From positions 62,001-126,000 of the forward strand of contig CBDCRK010000032.1 of the NCBI GenBank assembly GCA_965220955.1: a stretch of 64,000 nt of DNA, read 5' to 3'. The stretch comes from CBDCRK01 sp965220955 (GTDB taxonomy: Bacteria > Desulfobacterota > Binatia > Bin18 > CBDCRK01). This document shows positions 1 through 9,261 of this stretch, in pieces (the first letter of the stretch is position 1; each line of letters begins with the position of its first letter). The notes under the pieces are model-generated. The model saw only the letters and a program-made list of their open reading frames with translations, did not search any database and was not told the origin of the DNA. The translations under genes were made by a program, and so were the position numbers.

Positions 1-59
1 GAATAAGATTTGCGGGTTATATCACGCCAGGGAACCTAAGTGCAACCTGACGGAAGCCC

Positions 60-320
60 TCAAGGATTCGCCCACACCAAGGGGAGAAGACTTTGAGGAC
101 CAGGGGAAGCTGGCCGTAGACCAGAGGCCCTATGACGAATATTGCGAGAAGCGTTGAAGTCGGTATTGTGGGTGTAGCCGCACGCCCGGCATCGAAACAT
201 CGTCTTTACCCGGAAAGTATCCTGCGAGCCACACGAGGAGCAGGTGAGCGAGGTGTAGGGAGGACTTACAAGCCTAACCGGGACTCCTACCAGGCCGAGC
301 TGTTGGGTCCAGAACGGCAC
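60..320 (-). pseudogene. IS605/IS200-type TnpB (OrfB) C-terminal remnant
   Basis: The reading frame encodes only the end of a TnpB RNA-guided transposon nuclease. Visible are the four-cysteine zinc finger (CSSC then CRAC, about residues 27-47) and the following DFNASRNI stretch, which carries the last RuvC aspartate. The rest of the protein, normally about 350-400 residues with the first two catalytic acids, is missing. The frame opens on a GTG with no convincing ribosome site, and it runs into the 3' end of a small unrelated frame at 287-535. I read it as a decayed insertion whose left part was deleted. It cannot be an active nuclease. Confidence 0.85.
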
Positions 321-535
321 AAAGAATGTAAAAGTCCCGTGGCCGCAAAAATATCTGCTGCACGTTCAGCAAGCGTCAGCTCAACCCTTTCCTCCTCTAC
401 CTCCGAAAGTGTAGGTAGGGGGAAAATATCGACATGACCGTCCTCATCTTCGTATCGGGTTGTGCCGATCTTGACCGCCGCCTCAGGACAAAGCTCCTGG
501 GCATAAAGGGCCAATTCTGTTTCAGCCCTCCTCAC
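287..535 (-). CDS. small hypothetical protein, probably truncated by the TnpB remnant
   Basis: An 82-codon frame starts inside the end of the upstream VOC gene (14-base overlap), as expected for translational coupling. The first 70 residues are acidic and look like a small folded domain, ending in LAERAADIFAATGLL. The last dozen residues (HSLCRSGPNSSAW) come from DNA that reads as TnpB in another frame, so the natural C-terminus was probably lost. I do not recognise the family. Confidence 0.45.
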   Translation of the reverse strand: MRRAETELALYAQELCPEAAVKIGTTRYEDEDGHVDIFPLPTLSEVEEERVELTLAERAADIFAATGLLHSLCRSGPNSSAW

Positions 536-1040
536 CCTCCAGCTCAGCTAGAAGATCATCCAGATCCAGGGTCCCGCGGCTGGCCTTGATATTGCCCTGG
601 GCATCGCGCGGCCAAGCTTCAAGCGGCCGGTCAACAGAGAGTTCCACTCCGTTTCCATCAGGGTCATCCAGGTAGACGGCCTCGGAGACTCCATGATCGG
701 ATTTACCCTGCAAAGGATAGTGGGCCTTCATTAACTGCTTTACAGCCTTGGCCAGTTCCTGGCGATTGGGGTAAAGAATAGCAAAGTGATATAGGCCTGT
801 ATGCCCAGCCGGAGGTGGGTTAGCTCCCTTGCCGGCCCAGGTGTTGAGGGCGAGATGATGGTGATATCCACCGGCTGAGAGAAAAACTGCCGAGTCGCCG
901 TACCGCATGGTGACCTCGAAGCCTAATAGATCACGGTAAAAGGCTAACGAATGTTCAAGGTCAGCCACAGTAAGGTGAATGTGACCAATCTGGGTTTGCG
1001 GGTGAATCGGGCTAGGCGTCACAGTGTTATTTTCTGTCAT
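522..1040 (-). CDS. VOC-family (glyoxalase/extradiol dioxygenase-like) protein, CatE type
   Basis: This 172-residue protein carries a vicinal-oxygen-chelate domain over about residues 18-140. The start GHIHLTVADLEHSLAFYRDL is the hallmark of the first beta-alpha-beta-beta-beta unit, and YLDDPDGNGVELS ends the second. Likely metal ligands are the histidine in IGHIHL, a histidine of YHHHLALN and the glutamate of GVEL. CatE-type relatives are annotated as catechol 2,3-dioxygenase-like, but many have unknown substrates and often have two VOC pairs, whereas this one has a single pair and an acidic tail. The specific reaction is not established. It may be co-transcribed with the small frame downstream. 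Confidence 0.85.
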   Translation of the reverse strand: MTENNTVTPSPIHPQTQIGHIHLTVADLEHSLAFYRDLLGFEVTMRYGDSAVFLSAGGYHHHLALNTWAGKGANPPPAGHTGLYHFAILYPNRQELAKAVKQLMKAHYPLQGKSDHGVSEAVYLDDPDGNGVELSVDRPLEAWPRDAQGNIKASRGTLDLDDLLAELEGEEG

Positions 1041-1324
1041 GATGATTATCTCCTGTACCCCCTATTTTTTCTTGCGTCTGCGGATCGATCTTGATCGAAC
1101 TAACCCGCTGACGTTGTACTCTTGATCATTACAATAATCCTGTCTCTGTTGCCATAGCGTTACTAGAGTTCTATGGGAAAAAGGGAGGCTGGATAGCTGA
1201 TCCGGAATTTGATAAGAATAGGATGAGCTTGGTCTTGGCCCGAATTTGTAGGCGAAAGGTAGCAATTCAACGTGGTTCTATTTGACATTCTAGTTGACTA
1301 TCTAACAGAGGGAGGGCATAAAAG

Positions 1325-2068
1325 GTGAAACGTTCAATATGCTATGTGTTACTGGGAGCGGTTCTGGGAATGTTTGTTCCTGGATTGACCATGGCTACCG
1401 ATTGGCAGGCTGTTCTGGCCGACTCAGCCCGGCCTGATGCAGACCGGGCCCGTGACGCTGACCGCAAGCCAGAACAAGTCCTTGAGTTCTTTGGTGTCAA
1501 GTCAGGCCAGAAAGTCGCCGATCTCCTAGCCGGAGGGGGGTATTACACCCGCATCCTGGTTGGTGCCGTGGGTGAGGAGGGGGAGGTCTATGCCGGGAAC
1601 AATCCCTTTTATCTGGGGTTTGTAAAGAAAGACTGGGACGCGCTTTTCGCTACGCCTGCCTTTAAAAACGTACACCGGGTTGACGGCCGAGTTGATCAGC
1701 TGACCCTCCCCCAGGATGGGTCATTGGACGCGGTAATCATTGTCCTGGCCTACCATGATCTTCTCCTAACAGACGAAGATCGCAGCAAGATGAACGCCCA
1801 GATCTTTGCTGCCCTAAAACCCGGCGGAGTGTACGGCATTGTTGACCACCATGCCCAAAAGGGCAGCGGGACTGAATTTGTTAAATCCCTTCACCGTATT
1901 GATGAGGCCGTAATCATTGCAGAGGCGACCGCCGCAGGATTCAAGCTGGCCCAAAAAGGTGACTTTCTGCGTCATCCAGAAGACGACCACACGAAGGGAG
2001 TGTTTGGCGCCGACATCCGAGGGAAAACTGATCGGTTTGTGCTGCGTTTTGAGAAGCCCTCAGAATAA
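1325..2068 (+). CDS. exported class I SAM-dependent methyltransferase-like protein (COG4798 type)
   Basis: This 247-residue protein starts at GTG with a purine-rich ribosome site (GAGGGAGG) about 10 bases upstream. Residues 1-24 form a signal peptide (KR, then a hydrophobic core, cut near TMATDW), so the product is periplasmic or membrane-linked. The mature part has a Rossmann methyltransferase core: VADLLAGGGYYTRIL is the SAM-binding motif I, and a later LKPGG turn is typical. The family is known as predicted methyltransferases with a signal peptide and its substrate is unknown. The gene stands alone and is convergent with the cupin gene. Confidence 0.8.
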   Translation: MKRSICYVLLGAVLGMFVPGLTMATDWQAVLADSARPDADRARDADRKPEQVLEFFGVKSGQKVADLLAGGGYYTRILVGAVGEEGEVYAGNNPFYLGFVKKDWDALFATPAFKNVHRVDGRVDQLTLPQDGSLDAVIIVLAYHDLLLTDEDRSKMNAQIFAALKPGGVYGIVDHHAQKGSGTEFVKSLHRIDEAVIIAEATAAGFKLAQKGDFLRHPEDDHTKGVFGADIRGKTDRFVLRFEKPSE

Positions 2069-2074
2069 GGGCTT
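2054..2074. terminator. short hairpin at the end of the methyltransferase gene
   Basis: AAGCCCT (2054-2060) and AGGGCTT (2068-2074) form a perfect 7-bp stem with a 7-base loop that includes the TAA stop. There is no clean T run after it, but the position between two convergent genes makes a transcription end plausible. Confidence 0.35.
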
Positions 2075-2122
2075 CCCCAGAAAGACTCTTTCTTTCGGCA
2101 AAACTCAATATTAGCGCTCTGT

Positions 2123-2458
2123 CTAAGCAAGTGGCACAACGGCGGCAAGCACCGGCTCATTGCCAACAACACGAGTGGTGTGGCCTTGACCGGCAAGGTC
2201 TTCTGCCAGATTGGCATCTCCTGGTCCAAAGCGCCGCGTAGTACCGTCTCCCAGGCCGACTTCTATCTGGCCAGAAAGAACAATAACATATTGCCGGCGT
2301 GGCGCATTATGCCAATCCATGAACGTGCCCACATCCAACTCCCGAAAAGAAATGTCGGCCGTGGCCTGCGGTGAAGTCAAGGCCGAATGTGAGGCCAGAG
2401 CCTGTTCTTCAATATGAGACTGTCCATCATTGCCTGTGTATAGCCGAAAAATACCCAT
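2123..2458 (-). CDS. cupin-domain protein
   Basis: A 111-residue single-domain beta-barrel protein. The core RQYVIVLSGQIEVGLGDG, followed by FGPGDANLAEDLAGQGH, matches the two cupin motifs, the second ending in the usual histidine. The usual HxH of motif 1 reads WHNAPRRQY, so the metal site may be incomplete. Similar small cupins act as sugar or small-molecule binding proteins or isomerases; nothing in the context fixes the role. An AAGGAG ribosome site lies just upstream of the ATG. Confidence 0.8.
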   Translation of the reverse strand: MGIFRLYTGNDGQSHIEEQALASHSALTSPQATADISFRELDVGTFMDWHNAPRRQYVIVLSGQIEVGLGDGTTRRFGPGDANLAEDLAGQGHTTRVVGNEPVLAAVVPLA

Positions 2459-2566
2459 GTTGATTCTCCTTTGTGCTGGTAATCCAGGCTGATCTATTTT
2501 GTTGTCTGTAATATACTAGGATTCCCATGAACTGCAAATTGGTATTGATAGCTGAGGAAGGACTAA

Positions 2567-3874
2567 GTGCCTAACGGTCCGGCTAACGAGGACCGTGCCT
2601 ACCGACCACGATGGCTACAGTTCGCCCCTTTCCTTGGTAGGCCACCAGCACTCACGCGGCGTCAGTGGCGCGTGCTTGGTCTGGTTGCTGCAGCCTCGTT
2701 CTTTGAGCAGTACGATCTTTACTTGTTCACGCTGGCCCTGAAGCAAATCCAGGCGGGTCTTGGTATCCCAGAGGCGCAACTTGGCCTCCTCGGTTCTGTA
2801 GTTCGTTTTGGCGCCTTTCCTGCCTTCCTGGTGGCGCTTGTAGCCGATCGTATTGGCCGCCGGCGGGTCTTACTCTTTACTATCCTGGCTTACACCCTTT
2901 TCACAGGTGCGACTGCGTTCGCACCTAATGCTCAGATCTTTGTGGTGTGCCAATTTCTGGCACGGACGTTCGCGGTGGCTGAATCGCTCCTTGCCGTGGT
3001 TGTGATTGCTGAGGAGTTCGATGCTGATGTACGGGGCTGGGGTATTGGTGCGTTTGGCGCCATCCAGTCCTGCGGCGCAGGTCTAGCGGCGTTGCTGTTT
3101 ACTCTAGTAGGCGATCTTGAGAATGGTTGGCGGGGCCTATATCTGGTTGGACTGATCCCCCTACTGCTTCTTGCCTACTGGCGCCGGACGCTGCCTGAGA
3201 CCGAGCGCTTCCAAAAACACCATCAGCGGCGGATCGAGGCGGGCCAGACTGAGCATATCCTCCGCCCCATGGTAGACCTGATGCGTATGTATCCTGGTCG
3301 CATTGCCGCACTGGCTCCTGTAGTGTTTGTTGTTGCAGTGGCGGAGGCGGCCGCAGGTTTCTTCGGACCCAAGTACCTTCAGGATGCCCATGGCTGGACA
3401 CCGAGCGCCGTGGGGCTTATGACTCTCTTCGGCGGAGCGTTTGCAATTGTAGGGAACACATTTGCCGGCTGGCTAAGCGACCAAGTGGGACGCAAGCCTG
3501 TGGCCATGGGCTTTCTCTTCGGCCAGATCGTCTTCACTATGGCTTATTACAATGTTCCCGGACTACTTGTTGTTCCCAGCTGGATCCTGATGATCTTCAC
3601 ACTGCTGGGCGTCAATGTAACCCTGGCAGCATACGGATCAGAGCTATTCCCAACGTCGTATCGATCCACAGCCGCAGGTTTACGTGTGCTTGTCATAACC
3701 ATCGGTAGTAGCGTTGGCCTGGCACTTGAATCGGTCCTATATGGGATAGTTGGCTCGCACTGGACCGCGATCTCGCTGCTGATTGTGCTTGCGGTTCTCG
3801 CCCCGATTGTGGTAGGGGCAACATTTCCGGAAACCAGTGGACGCAGGCTCGAAGAAATCGCTCCGGAACGCTGA
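2567..3874 (+). CDS. MFS transporter, metabolite:H+ symporter type
   Basis: This 435-residue integral membrane protein has about 12 predicted transmembrane helices. The loop after helix 2 carries DRIGRRRVLL, the conserved D-R-x-G-R-R signature of the major facilitator superfamily, and the C-terminal half repeats it as SDQVGRKPVAM. TLPETERF and the final FPETSGRRLEEI resemble the sugar/aromatic-acid symporter group. It starts at GTG after GAGGAAGGA. The substrate cannot be told from sequence. The acetyltransferase remnant follows after 16 bases. Confidence 0.85.
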   Translation: MPNGPANEDRAYRPRWLQFAPFLGRPPALTRRQWRVLGLVAAASFFEQYDLYLFTLALKQIQAGLGIPEAQLGLLGSVVRFGAFPAFLVALVADRIGRRRVLLFTILAYTLFTGATAFAPNAQIFVVCQFLARTFAVAESLLAVVVIAEEFDADVRGWGIGAFGAIQSCGAGLAALLFTLVGDLENGWRGLYLVGLIPLLLLAYWRRTLPETERFQKHHQRRIEAGQTEHILRPMVDLMRMYPGRIAALAPVVFVVAVAEAAAGFFGPKYLQDAHGWTPSAVGLMTLFGGAFAIVGNTFAGWLSDQVGRKPVAMGFLFGQIVFTMAYYNVPGLLVVPSWILMIFTLLGVNVTLAAYGSELFPTSYRSTAAGLRVLVITIGSSVGLALESVLYGIVGSHWTAISLLIVLAVLAPIVVGATFPETSGRRLEEIAPER

Positions 3875-3890
3875 TACTGCGATAATAGCT

Positions 3891-4402
3891 ATGGATATCC
3901 AAATTGTTCCCATTACAGAAGAACAGGTAAAAGGCTACCATGCTTGTTTGGATATGGTGGCGCGGGAGCGGCGCTATCTTGCCATGGTCGAGGCGCCGGA
4001 GTTGGAAGCTTCTCGTCTGTGGATAGTCGCAAATATTGCCAAGAATGCCCCGTATTATGTTGCCCTGTACCAGGGGCAAGTTATAGGCTGGGCGACATTG
4101 GACTATTTGAAACGCCTGGATTCAAGCACCGTGGACGTCTGGGCATGGGTGTCCACCCTAACTATCGTGGGCAGGGTATTGGAACCATGCTCCTCACGGC
4201 AGCTCTACAAAAGGCCCGTCAATTAGGTCTTGAGAGAGTCGAGCTTGAAGTCTTTGCCTCAAACACCTACGCCCAAAGACTTTACCAGAAATTTGGCTTT
4301 GTTTCCGAGGGTCACAAAAAGCAAGCCCGAAAACTCGATGGGGCCTATGACGATATTATTGAAATGGTACTCTTTCTGGCCCAATGGCAGGAGCCGGCAT
4401 AA
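3891..4402 (+). pseudogene. GNAT-family N-acetyltransferase, broken by a single frameshift
   Basis: Two overlapping frames together make one complete GNAT protein. The first, from ATG 3891, gives the N-terminal part up to GQVIGWATLDYLKR. The second gives PGFKHRGRLGMGVHPNYRGQ and the acetyl-CoA loop RGQGIGTMLL, followed by the typical end YQKFGFVSEG. The switch lies near 4105-4120 and equals one missing base in this sequence. Both halves are well conserved, so the lesion is recent or is a sequencing/assembly indel. The family acetylates amines of small molecules or proteins. Confidence 0.8.
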
Positions 4403-4473
4403 CTCAGTTGTGCACAGATAGATTGCCGGCCTCAGAAATCGTTAGAGAAACAGCCAGTAGCAAAGAACCGAAG

Positions 4474-4878
4474 CTATCGGCCAGCCACCTGAATACGAGC
4501 TTCTGCCCGCTTAAACGCACCCTGTACTTCAGCAAACTCGGGTGAGAAAGGAGAGAGGTCTTTTATCTGCTCTTGCGCCTGTTGCAAAGCTATCCTTGCC
4601 CGCTCCACATCAATCTCCTCAGCAAATTCCGCCGCATCGGCCAAAACCGTTATCACATTGTCTACCACTTCAGCAAACCCGCCGCTTACCACCAGAGGAC
4701 GGGTCTGCCCACCTTGCTTATAGGTCAACCTTCCTGCTTCAAGGGTAGAAAGAAAAGTGATGTGGTTAGGAAGAACGCCAAATTCTCCCATAACTCCAGG
4801 GGCTGTCACCTCGTCCACTTCCTCATCAAGGAGTGAACGTTCTGGGGTAACAAGACGAAGACGTAGAGTGTCGGGCAT
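4474..4878 (-). CDS. atpC: F1Fo ATP synthase epsilon subunit
   Basis: This 134-residue protein is the last gene of the ATP synthase operon. It has the N-terminal beta-sandwich (RLRLVTPERSLLDEEVDEVTAPGVMGEFGVLPNH) that contacts the c-ring and gamma, and a C-terminal helical hairpin (about 90-134) that regulates ATP hydrolysis. Length is normal. It starts 12 bases after atpD and the operon ends here, facing the acetyltransferase remnant. Confidence 0.96.
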   Translation of the reverse strand: MPDTLRLRLVTPERSLLDEEVDEVTAPGVMGEFGVLPNHITFLSTLEAGRLTYKQGGQTRPLVVSGGFAEVVDNVITVLADAAEFAEEIDVERARIALQQAQEQIKDLSPFSPEFAEVQGAFKRAEARIQVAGR

Positions 4879-4890
4879 AGTTAAATAGGG

Positions 4891-6300
4891 TTATTGCGCG
4901 GCCAAGCGTTGAGCTTTCTCTATTGCGCCTTCAATGGTACCAACCATATAAAAGGCCTGCTCAGGCAGGTCATCGTGCTTACCTTCCACAACTTCTTTGA
5001 ACCCCCGGACCGTGTCCTTAACCTCAACATATTCTCCTTTAGTATTGGTAAACTGTTCAGCCACATTAAAAGGCTGGGAGAGAAAGCGCTGGATTTTTCT
5101 GGCTCGGGCAACAACAATCTTGTCCTCCTCGGAAAGTTCATCAATTCCCAAAATGGCAATGATGTCCTGGAGATCTTTGTAGCGCTGCAGCACTTCCTGC
5201 ACCCTTCTTGCCACCTGGTAGTGCTCTTCACCAACAATCTCAGGATCAAGGATGCGGGAGTTGGAATCAAGAGGATCGACTGCCGGATAGATCCCTAGCT
5301 CAACAATCTGACGAGAGAGTACAGTAGTCGCATCGAGATGAGCAAATGTGGTTGCCGGCGCTGGATCAGTAAGGTCATCGGCCGGGACATAGATTGCCTG
5401 TACCGAGGTAATGGAGCCTTTCTTTGTTGAGGTGATCCGTTCCTGTAGCTCGCCTAAGTCTGTAGACAGGGTTGGCTGGTAGCCCACGGCAGAGGGTATG
5501 CGCCCGAGCAGGGTAGAGACCTCAGAGTTTGCCTGCACAAAGCGAAAGATGTTGTCAATAAAAAGAAGGACATCCTTTCCCTCTTCATCTCGGAAGTACT
5601 CAGCATTGGTAAGCGCCGAAAGCCCCACCCGAGCGCGGGCACCCGGCGGTTCATTCATCTGCCCATATACCAGAGAAGCCTTATTGATTACTCCCGACTC
5701 TTTCATCTCCAGCCAGAGGTCGTTGCCCTCACGAGTCCGCTCCCCTACCCCACCAAAGACCGAGTAGCCGCCATGCTTCATGGCCACATTGTGAATCAGC
5801 TCCTGTAGAATAACCGTCTTACCTACCCCTGCTCCACCAAAGAGACCAATCTTTCCTCCCAGCGGGTAAGGTGCAAGAAGGTCAACAACCTTAATGCCAG
5901 TTTCAAGAATTTTAATCTCTGTCGCCTGATCAACAAATTCAGGAGCCGGCCGGTGGATCGGATACCGCTTGACGTCATCAAGCGGCTCCCCCTGGTCCAC
6001 CGGTTCACCAATGACATTAAGAATTCGTCCAAGGGTTCTTTCGCCTACGGGCACTGTGATCCCATCGCCAGTGTCTTGTACCTCCATCCCCCGTACCAGC
6101 CCTTCAGCACTATCCATAGCTACGCATCGCACCGTATTTTCGCCCAGGTGTTGGGCTACCTCAAGAACAAGATTCCACTCTTTATCGCTAATGATCGGGT
6201 TGGACACTCGCAGAGCGTTATAGATAGGGGGAGGGGTACTGTTCTCAAACTCTACATCCACTACGGCACCCATGACTTGTGTAATCCGACCATTATTCAT
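4891..6300 (-). CDS. atpD: F1Fo ATP synthase catalytic beta subunit
   Basis: The 469-residue catalytic F1 subunit, of standard length. The P-loop GGAGVGKTVILQELI lies near residue 157, the Walker B region is VLLFIDNIFRF, and the beta-specific GERTREGNDL and signature PAVDPLDSNSR are intact. It forms the alternating alpha3beta3 head with AtpA on the cytoplasmic side of the membrane and makes ATP from ADP and phosphate using the proton or sodium gradient. It lies 12 bases from atpG. Confidence 0.98.
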   Translation of the reverse strand: MNNGRITQVMGAVVDVEFENSTPPPIYNALRVSNPIISDKEWNLVLEVAQHLGENTVRCVAMDSAEGLVRGMEVQDTGDGITVPVGERTLGRILNVIGEPVDQGEPLDDVKRYPIHRPAPEFVDQATEIKILETGIKVVDLLAPYPLGGKIGLFGGAGVGKTVILQELIHNVAMKHGGYSVFGGVGERTREGNDLWLEMKESGVINKASLVYGQMNEPPGARARVGLSALTNAEYFRDEEGKDVLLFIDNIFRFVQANSEVSTLLGRIPSAVGYQPTLSTDLGELQERITSTKKGSITSVQAIYVPADDLTDPAPATTFAHLDATTVLSRQIVELGIYPAVDPLDSNSRILDPEIVGEEHYQVARRVQEVLQRYKDLQDIIAILGIDELSEEDKIVVARARKIQRFLSQPFNVAEQFTNTKGEYVEVKDTVRGFKEVVEGKHDDLPEQAFYMVGTIEGAIEKAQRLAAQ

Positions 6301-6312
6301 TCCTTTTCCTCC

Positions 6313-7185
6313 TTACGCACTTAGCGCTTCGCCGGTAGAAACAATTTCGAGCAGTTCTTTAGTGATTGCCGCCTGTCTTGCCCGGTTCATCTCCAGGGTG
6401 AGGCGGCTGATCATTTCTACCGCATTGTTAGTAGCATTATCCATAGCAGTCATGCGCGCCCCGTGCTCACTAGCCACGCCTTCAAGCATGCCCCGATATA
6501 CAAGCATGTTGATATAACGCTCCAGCAGACTGGTAATAAGCTCTTGCGGAGCTGGCTCATAAAGGTACTCAAGAGCAGAACTATCCTCAGTCTCGTTCCG
6601 GGCTGCTATAGGCAGAAGGCGCTCAAGCGTGGGGGTCTGCGAGAGAGCAGAGCGAAAATGACTATAGAGAATATAGACCCCGTCCGCTTCTTCCTGGATA
6701 AGACGCTCGCCCATCTTACGGCCAATCTTCTGTGCCAGCGCTGGGGTATAACGACCAGAGAGGTTAATATGGTCTTCGACAATGGAGAATCCGCGCCGGC
6801 GAAAATGTTCAAAGCCCTTGCGGCCAATAAGGGCGAACGAAATCTCCTGCTCTTGCCGCTCCTGGGCAAAAGCCTCAGCAGAACGAATAAGGTTGGTATT
6901 ATAGCTGCCACACAGACCGCGGTCTGAAGTAATAAGAAGAAGATGGACCTTCTTCTCTTCCCGCTGGGTTAGAAAGGGGTGAGCTGACTCCGTAGAAGTG
7001 CGGAGGTATTGGGCAGCAAGATTTTGCAGTACCGCTTCTAACTTCTCCGCATACGGCCGGGCAGCAAAAGCAGCCTCTTGTGCCCGCCGCAAACGTGCCG
7101 CAGATACCATCTTCATGGCTTTGGTAATCTGCTGGATATTACGGACAGAGGAGATACGTTTACGAATCGCTTTAAGGGAAGCCAT
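6313..7185 (-). CDS. atpG: F1Fo ATP synthase gamma subunit (central stalk)
   Basis: This 290-residue protein has the conserved ends of the gamma rotor shaft: the N-terminal coiled coil (MASLKAIRKRISSVRNIQQITKAMKMVSAARLRR begins it) and the C-terminal helix with MTAMDNATNNAVEMI. The central part has the typical LITSDRGLCGSYN. It couples c-ring rotation to catalysis in the alpha3beta3 head. Spacing to its neighbours is 8-12 bases, as expected in one operon. Confidence 0.97.
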   Translation of the reverse strand: MASLKAIRKRISSVRNIQQITKAMKMVSAARLRRAQEAAFAARPYAEKLEAVLQNLAAQYLRTSTESAHPFLTQREEKKVHLLLITSDRGLCGSYNTNLIRSAEAFAQERQEQEISFALIGRKGFEHFRRRGFSIVEDHINLSGRYTPALAQKIGRKMGERLIQEEADGVYILYSHFRSALSQTPTLERLLPIAARNETEDSSALEYLYEPAPQELITSLLERYINMLVYRGMLEGVASEHGARMTAMDNATNNAVEMISRLTLEMNRARQAAITKELLEIVSTGEALSA

Positions 7186-7193
7186 GATTTTAC

Positions 7194-8702
7194 TTAGGCA
7201 GCAAAGGTCTCGTTAAACTCCTTTAGGGTATTATCTATCCGTTCTCTTAAGTCGTCGTCCAGCTCTCGCCTAGCTACCATATCCTGGAAAATATCTGGAT
7301 GAGTGTTGGTCATGAAGCGATATAACTCTTCTTCATATCGCCTGAGATCAGATTCAGACAGCTGGTCCACAAAGCCATTGGTGCCAGCATAGATAAGCAG
7401 GATCTGCCTCTCTACCGGCAGAGGCTGGTACTGACCCTGCTTAAGCATTTCCACCAGGCGACCTCCCCGCGCCAGCATTCGCTGGGTAACCGGGTCAAGG
7501 TCAGAACCAAATTGGGCAAAAGCGGCCATCTCACGGTACTGGGCAAGATCAAGACGCAGAGATCCGGCTATCTGCTTCATGGCCTTAATCTGGGCAGAGC
7601 CGCCAACGCGGGAGACAGAAATTCCTACGTTTACCGCTGGCCGTACCCCGGCGAAGAAGAGGTCGGTTTCCAGATAAATCTGGCCATCGGTAATGGAAAT
7701 AACGTTTGTGGGAATATAAGCTGATACATCTCCTGCCTGGGTTTCAATAATGGGTAGGGCTGTTAGCGAGCCTCCACCCCGCTCGTCACTCATCTTTGCC
7801 GCTCGCTCAAGCAGACGGGAATGAAGATAAAAAACGTCTCCAGGATAAGCCTCACGACCTGGAGGACGACGCAGTAACAGAGAGAGCTGACGATAGGCTA
7901 CAGCATGCTTGGAAAGATCATCGTAAATCACTAGCGCATGCTTACCATTGTCGCGAAAGTACTCTCCCATCGTGCAACCGGCGTAGGCAGAGATAAACTG
8001 CAGAGGGGCCGACTCAGAGGCTGTGGCCGCTACCACGGTTGTATAGTCCATAGCTTCATGGCGGGTAAGCCTGTCCACCACCTGGGCCACACTAGAACGT
8101 TTCTGGCCAATAGCCACATAGATGCATTGGACATCTCCACCTTTCTGGTTAATGATCGCATCAATGGCAAGGGCGGTTTTGCCCGTCTGCCGATCCCCAA
8201 TAATCAACTCTCGCTGCCCGCGACCAATGGGAATCATAGAATCAATTGCCTTGATTCCAGTTTGCAGGGGCTCCTTGACCGGCTGGCGCAGCACAATCCC
8301 CGGAGCTTTTATCTCGATACGCCTGTTTTCTTCTGCGCGGATGGGACCTTTACCATCAACTGGCTGGCCCAGGGCGTTGACCACTCGGCCCAGCATATCT
8401 TCCCCTACCGGAACCTCAGCAATACGGCCCGTACGCTTGACCTCATCTCCTTCTTTAATCTCATGGGCTTCACCGAATATAGCGGCCCCCACATTGTCTT
8501 CTTCCAGATTAAGAACAATGCCATAGAGATCATGAGGGAACTCAATCAGTTCCCCAGCTGCGGCTTTTTCCAGTCCATAGATGCGAGCAATTCCATCGCT
8601 GGCAGAAATAACCGTACCAGTCTCACGCAACTCAACCTGTCTGTCATATCCCTGAATCTGCTGCTTAATAATTTCACTGATTTCGGCAACACTTACTTCC
8701 AT
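7194..8702 (-). CDS. atpA: F1Fo ATP synthase alpha subunit
   Basis: The 502-residue non-catalytic F1 subunit. It has the P-loop GDRQTGKTALAIDAI near residue 170, the IAIGQKRSSVAQ-type stretch (here VAIGQKRSSVAQVV) and the family signature PAVNVGISVSRVGGSAQ. The N-terminal helix SEIIKQQIQGYDRQVE binds the delta subunit. Length and all major motifs are normal. Confidence 0.98.
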   Translation of the reverse strand: MEVSVAEISEIIKQQIQGYDRQVELRETGTVISASDGIARIYGLEKAAAGELIEFPHDLYGIVLNLEEDNVGAAIFGEAHEIKEGDEVKRTGRIAEVPVGEDMLGRVVNALGQPVDGKGPIRAEENRRIEIKAPGIVLRQPVKEPLQTGIKAIDSMIPIGRGQRELIIGDRQTGKTALAIDAIINQKGGDVQCIYVAIGQKRSSVAQVVDRLTRHEAMDYTTVVAATASESAPLQFISAYAGCTMGEYFRDNGKHALVIYDDLSKHAVAYRQLSLLLRRPPGREAYPGDVFYLHSRLLERAAKMSDERGGGSLTALPIIETQAGDVSAYIPTNVISITDGQIYLETDLFFAGVRPAVNVGISVSRVGGSAQIKAMKQIAGSLRLDLAQYREMAAFAQFGSDLDPVTQRMLARGGRLVEMLKQGQYQPLPVERQILLIYAGTNGFVDQLSESDLRRYEEELYRFMTNTHPDIFQDMVARRELDDDLRERIDNTLKEFNETFAA

Positions 8703-8714
8703 GTTTTCCTCTTG

Positions 8715-9254
8715 TTAAATATTCTGCTTTAGAGCCTTACCCATCCGGGCAACTTGGGTTTTCAGGCTGCCATCATATACCTGTCCCTCGATTTCCACTA
8801 CCACTCCTGCGAGCAGCTCAGGGTCCACCTCGACTGAGGGAACCACTGTGGTGCCGGTAAGGCGACTCAGAGCTGAGACCAAATCCGCTAGCTCCGCCTG
8901 TGAGAGTGGAACAGCAGAACGCACCTGAACCCGGCTTCTGCCTATGGCTTGGTCCAAAAGACGCTGATAGTAATCCTGAATCTCAGCCAGAAAACGAAGG
9001 CGGTCCTTCTGCGCCAGCAAACGCAGAAAATCCGTCATCAATGAGGAGAGTGATAGAAGGCTTGCTATCTTATCTATAATCTCCTGGCGTGCCTTTGTCC
9101 CCAATGTGGAAAGAGTGAGCAGGCCGGCAAGGGCAGGATCAGCAAAAGAGGTAGCCACCTGGTTGAGATCCTCTCCCAAGGACTCTTCCATATTCCTTTC
9201 CCTACCCAGGTCTAGTAGGGCTTTAGCATATCGTTTAGAGACCGCTCCTGGCAT
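8715..9254 (-). CDS. atpH: F1Fo ATP synthase delta subunit
   Basis: This 179-residue protein joins the peripheral stalk to the top of the F1 head. The start AVSKRYAKALLDLGRERN and the C-terminal VDPELLAGVVVEIEGQVYDGSLKTQ are the standard family landmarks. It is 12 bases from atpA and 7 bases from atpF. Confidence 0.96.
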   Translation of the reverse strand: MPGAVSKRYAKALLDLGRERNMEESLGEDLNQVATSFADPALAGLLTLSTLGTKARQEIIDKIASLLSLSSLMTDFLRLLAQKDRLRFLAEIQDYYQRLLDQAIGRSRVQVRSAVPLSQAELADLVSALSRLTGTTVVPSVEVDPELLAGVVVEIEGQVYDGSLKTQVARMGKALKQNI

Positions 9255-9261
9255 TACTGGC

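Noticed and set aside
1062..1265. 67-codon minus-strand frame between the VOC and methyltransferase genes
   Set aside because: Basic, low-complexity end, no family and no ribosome site; treated as intergenic.
7938..8732. 264-codon open frame opposite atpA
   Set aside because: atpA is certain; the antisense frame has no motif or ribosome site.
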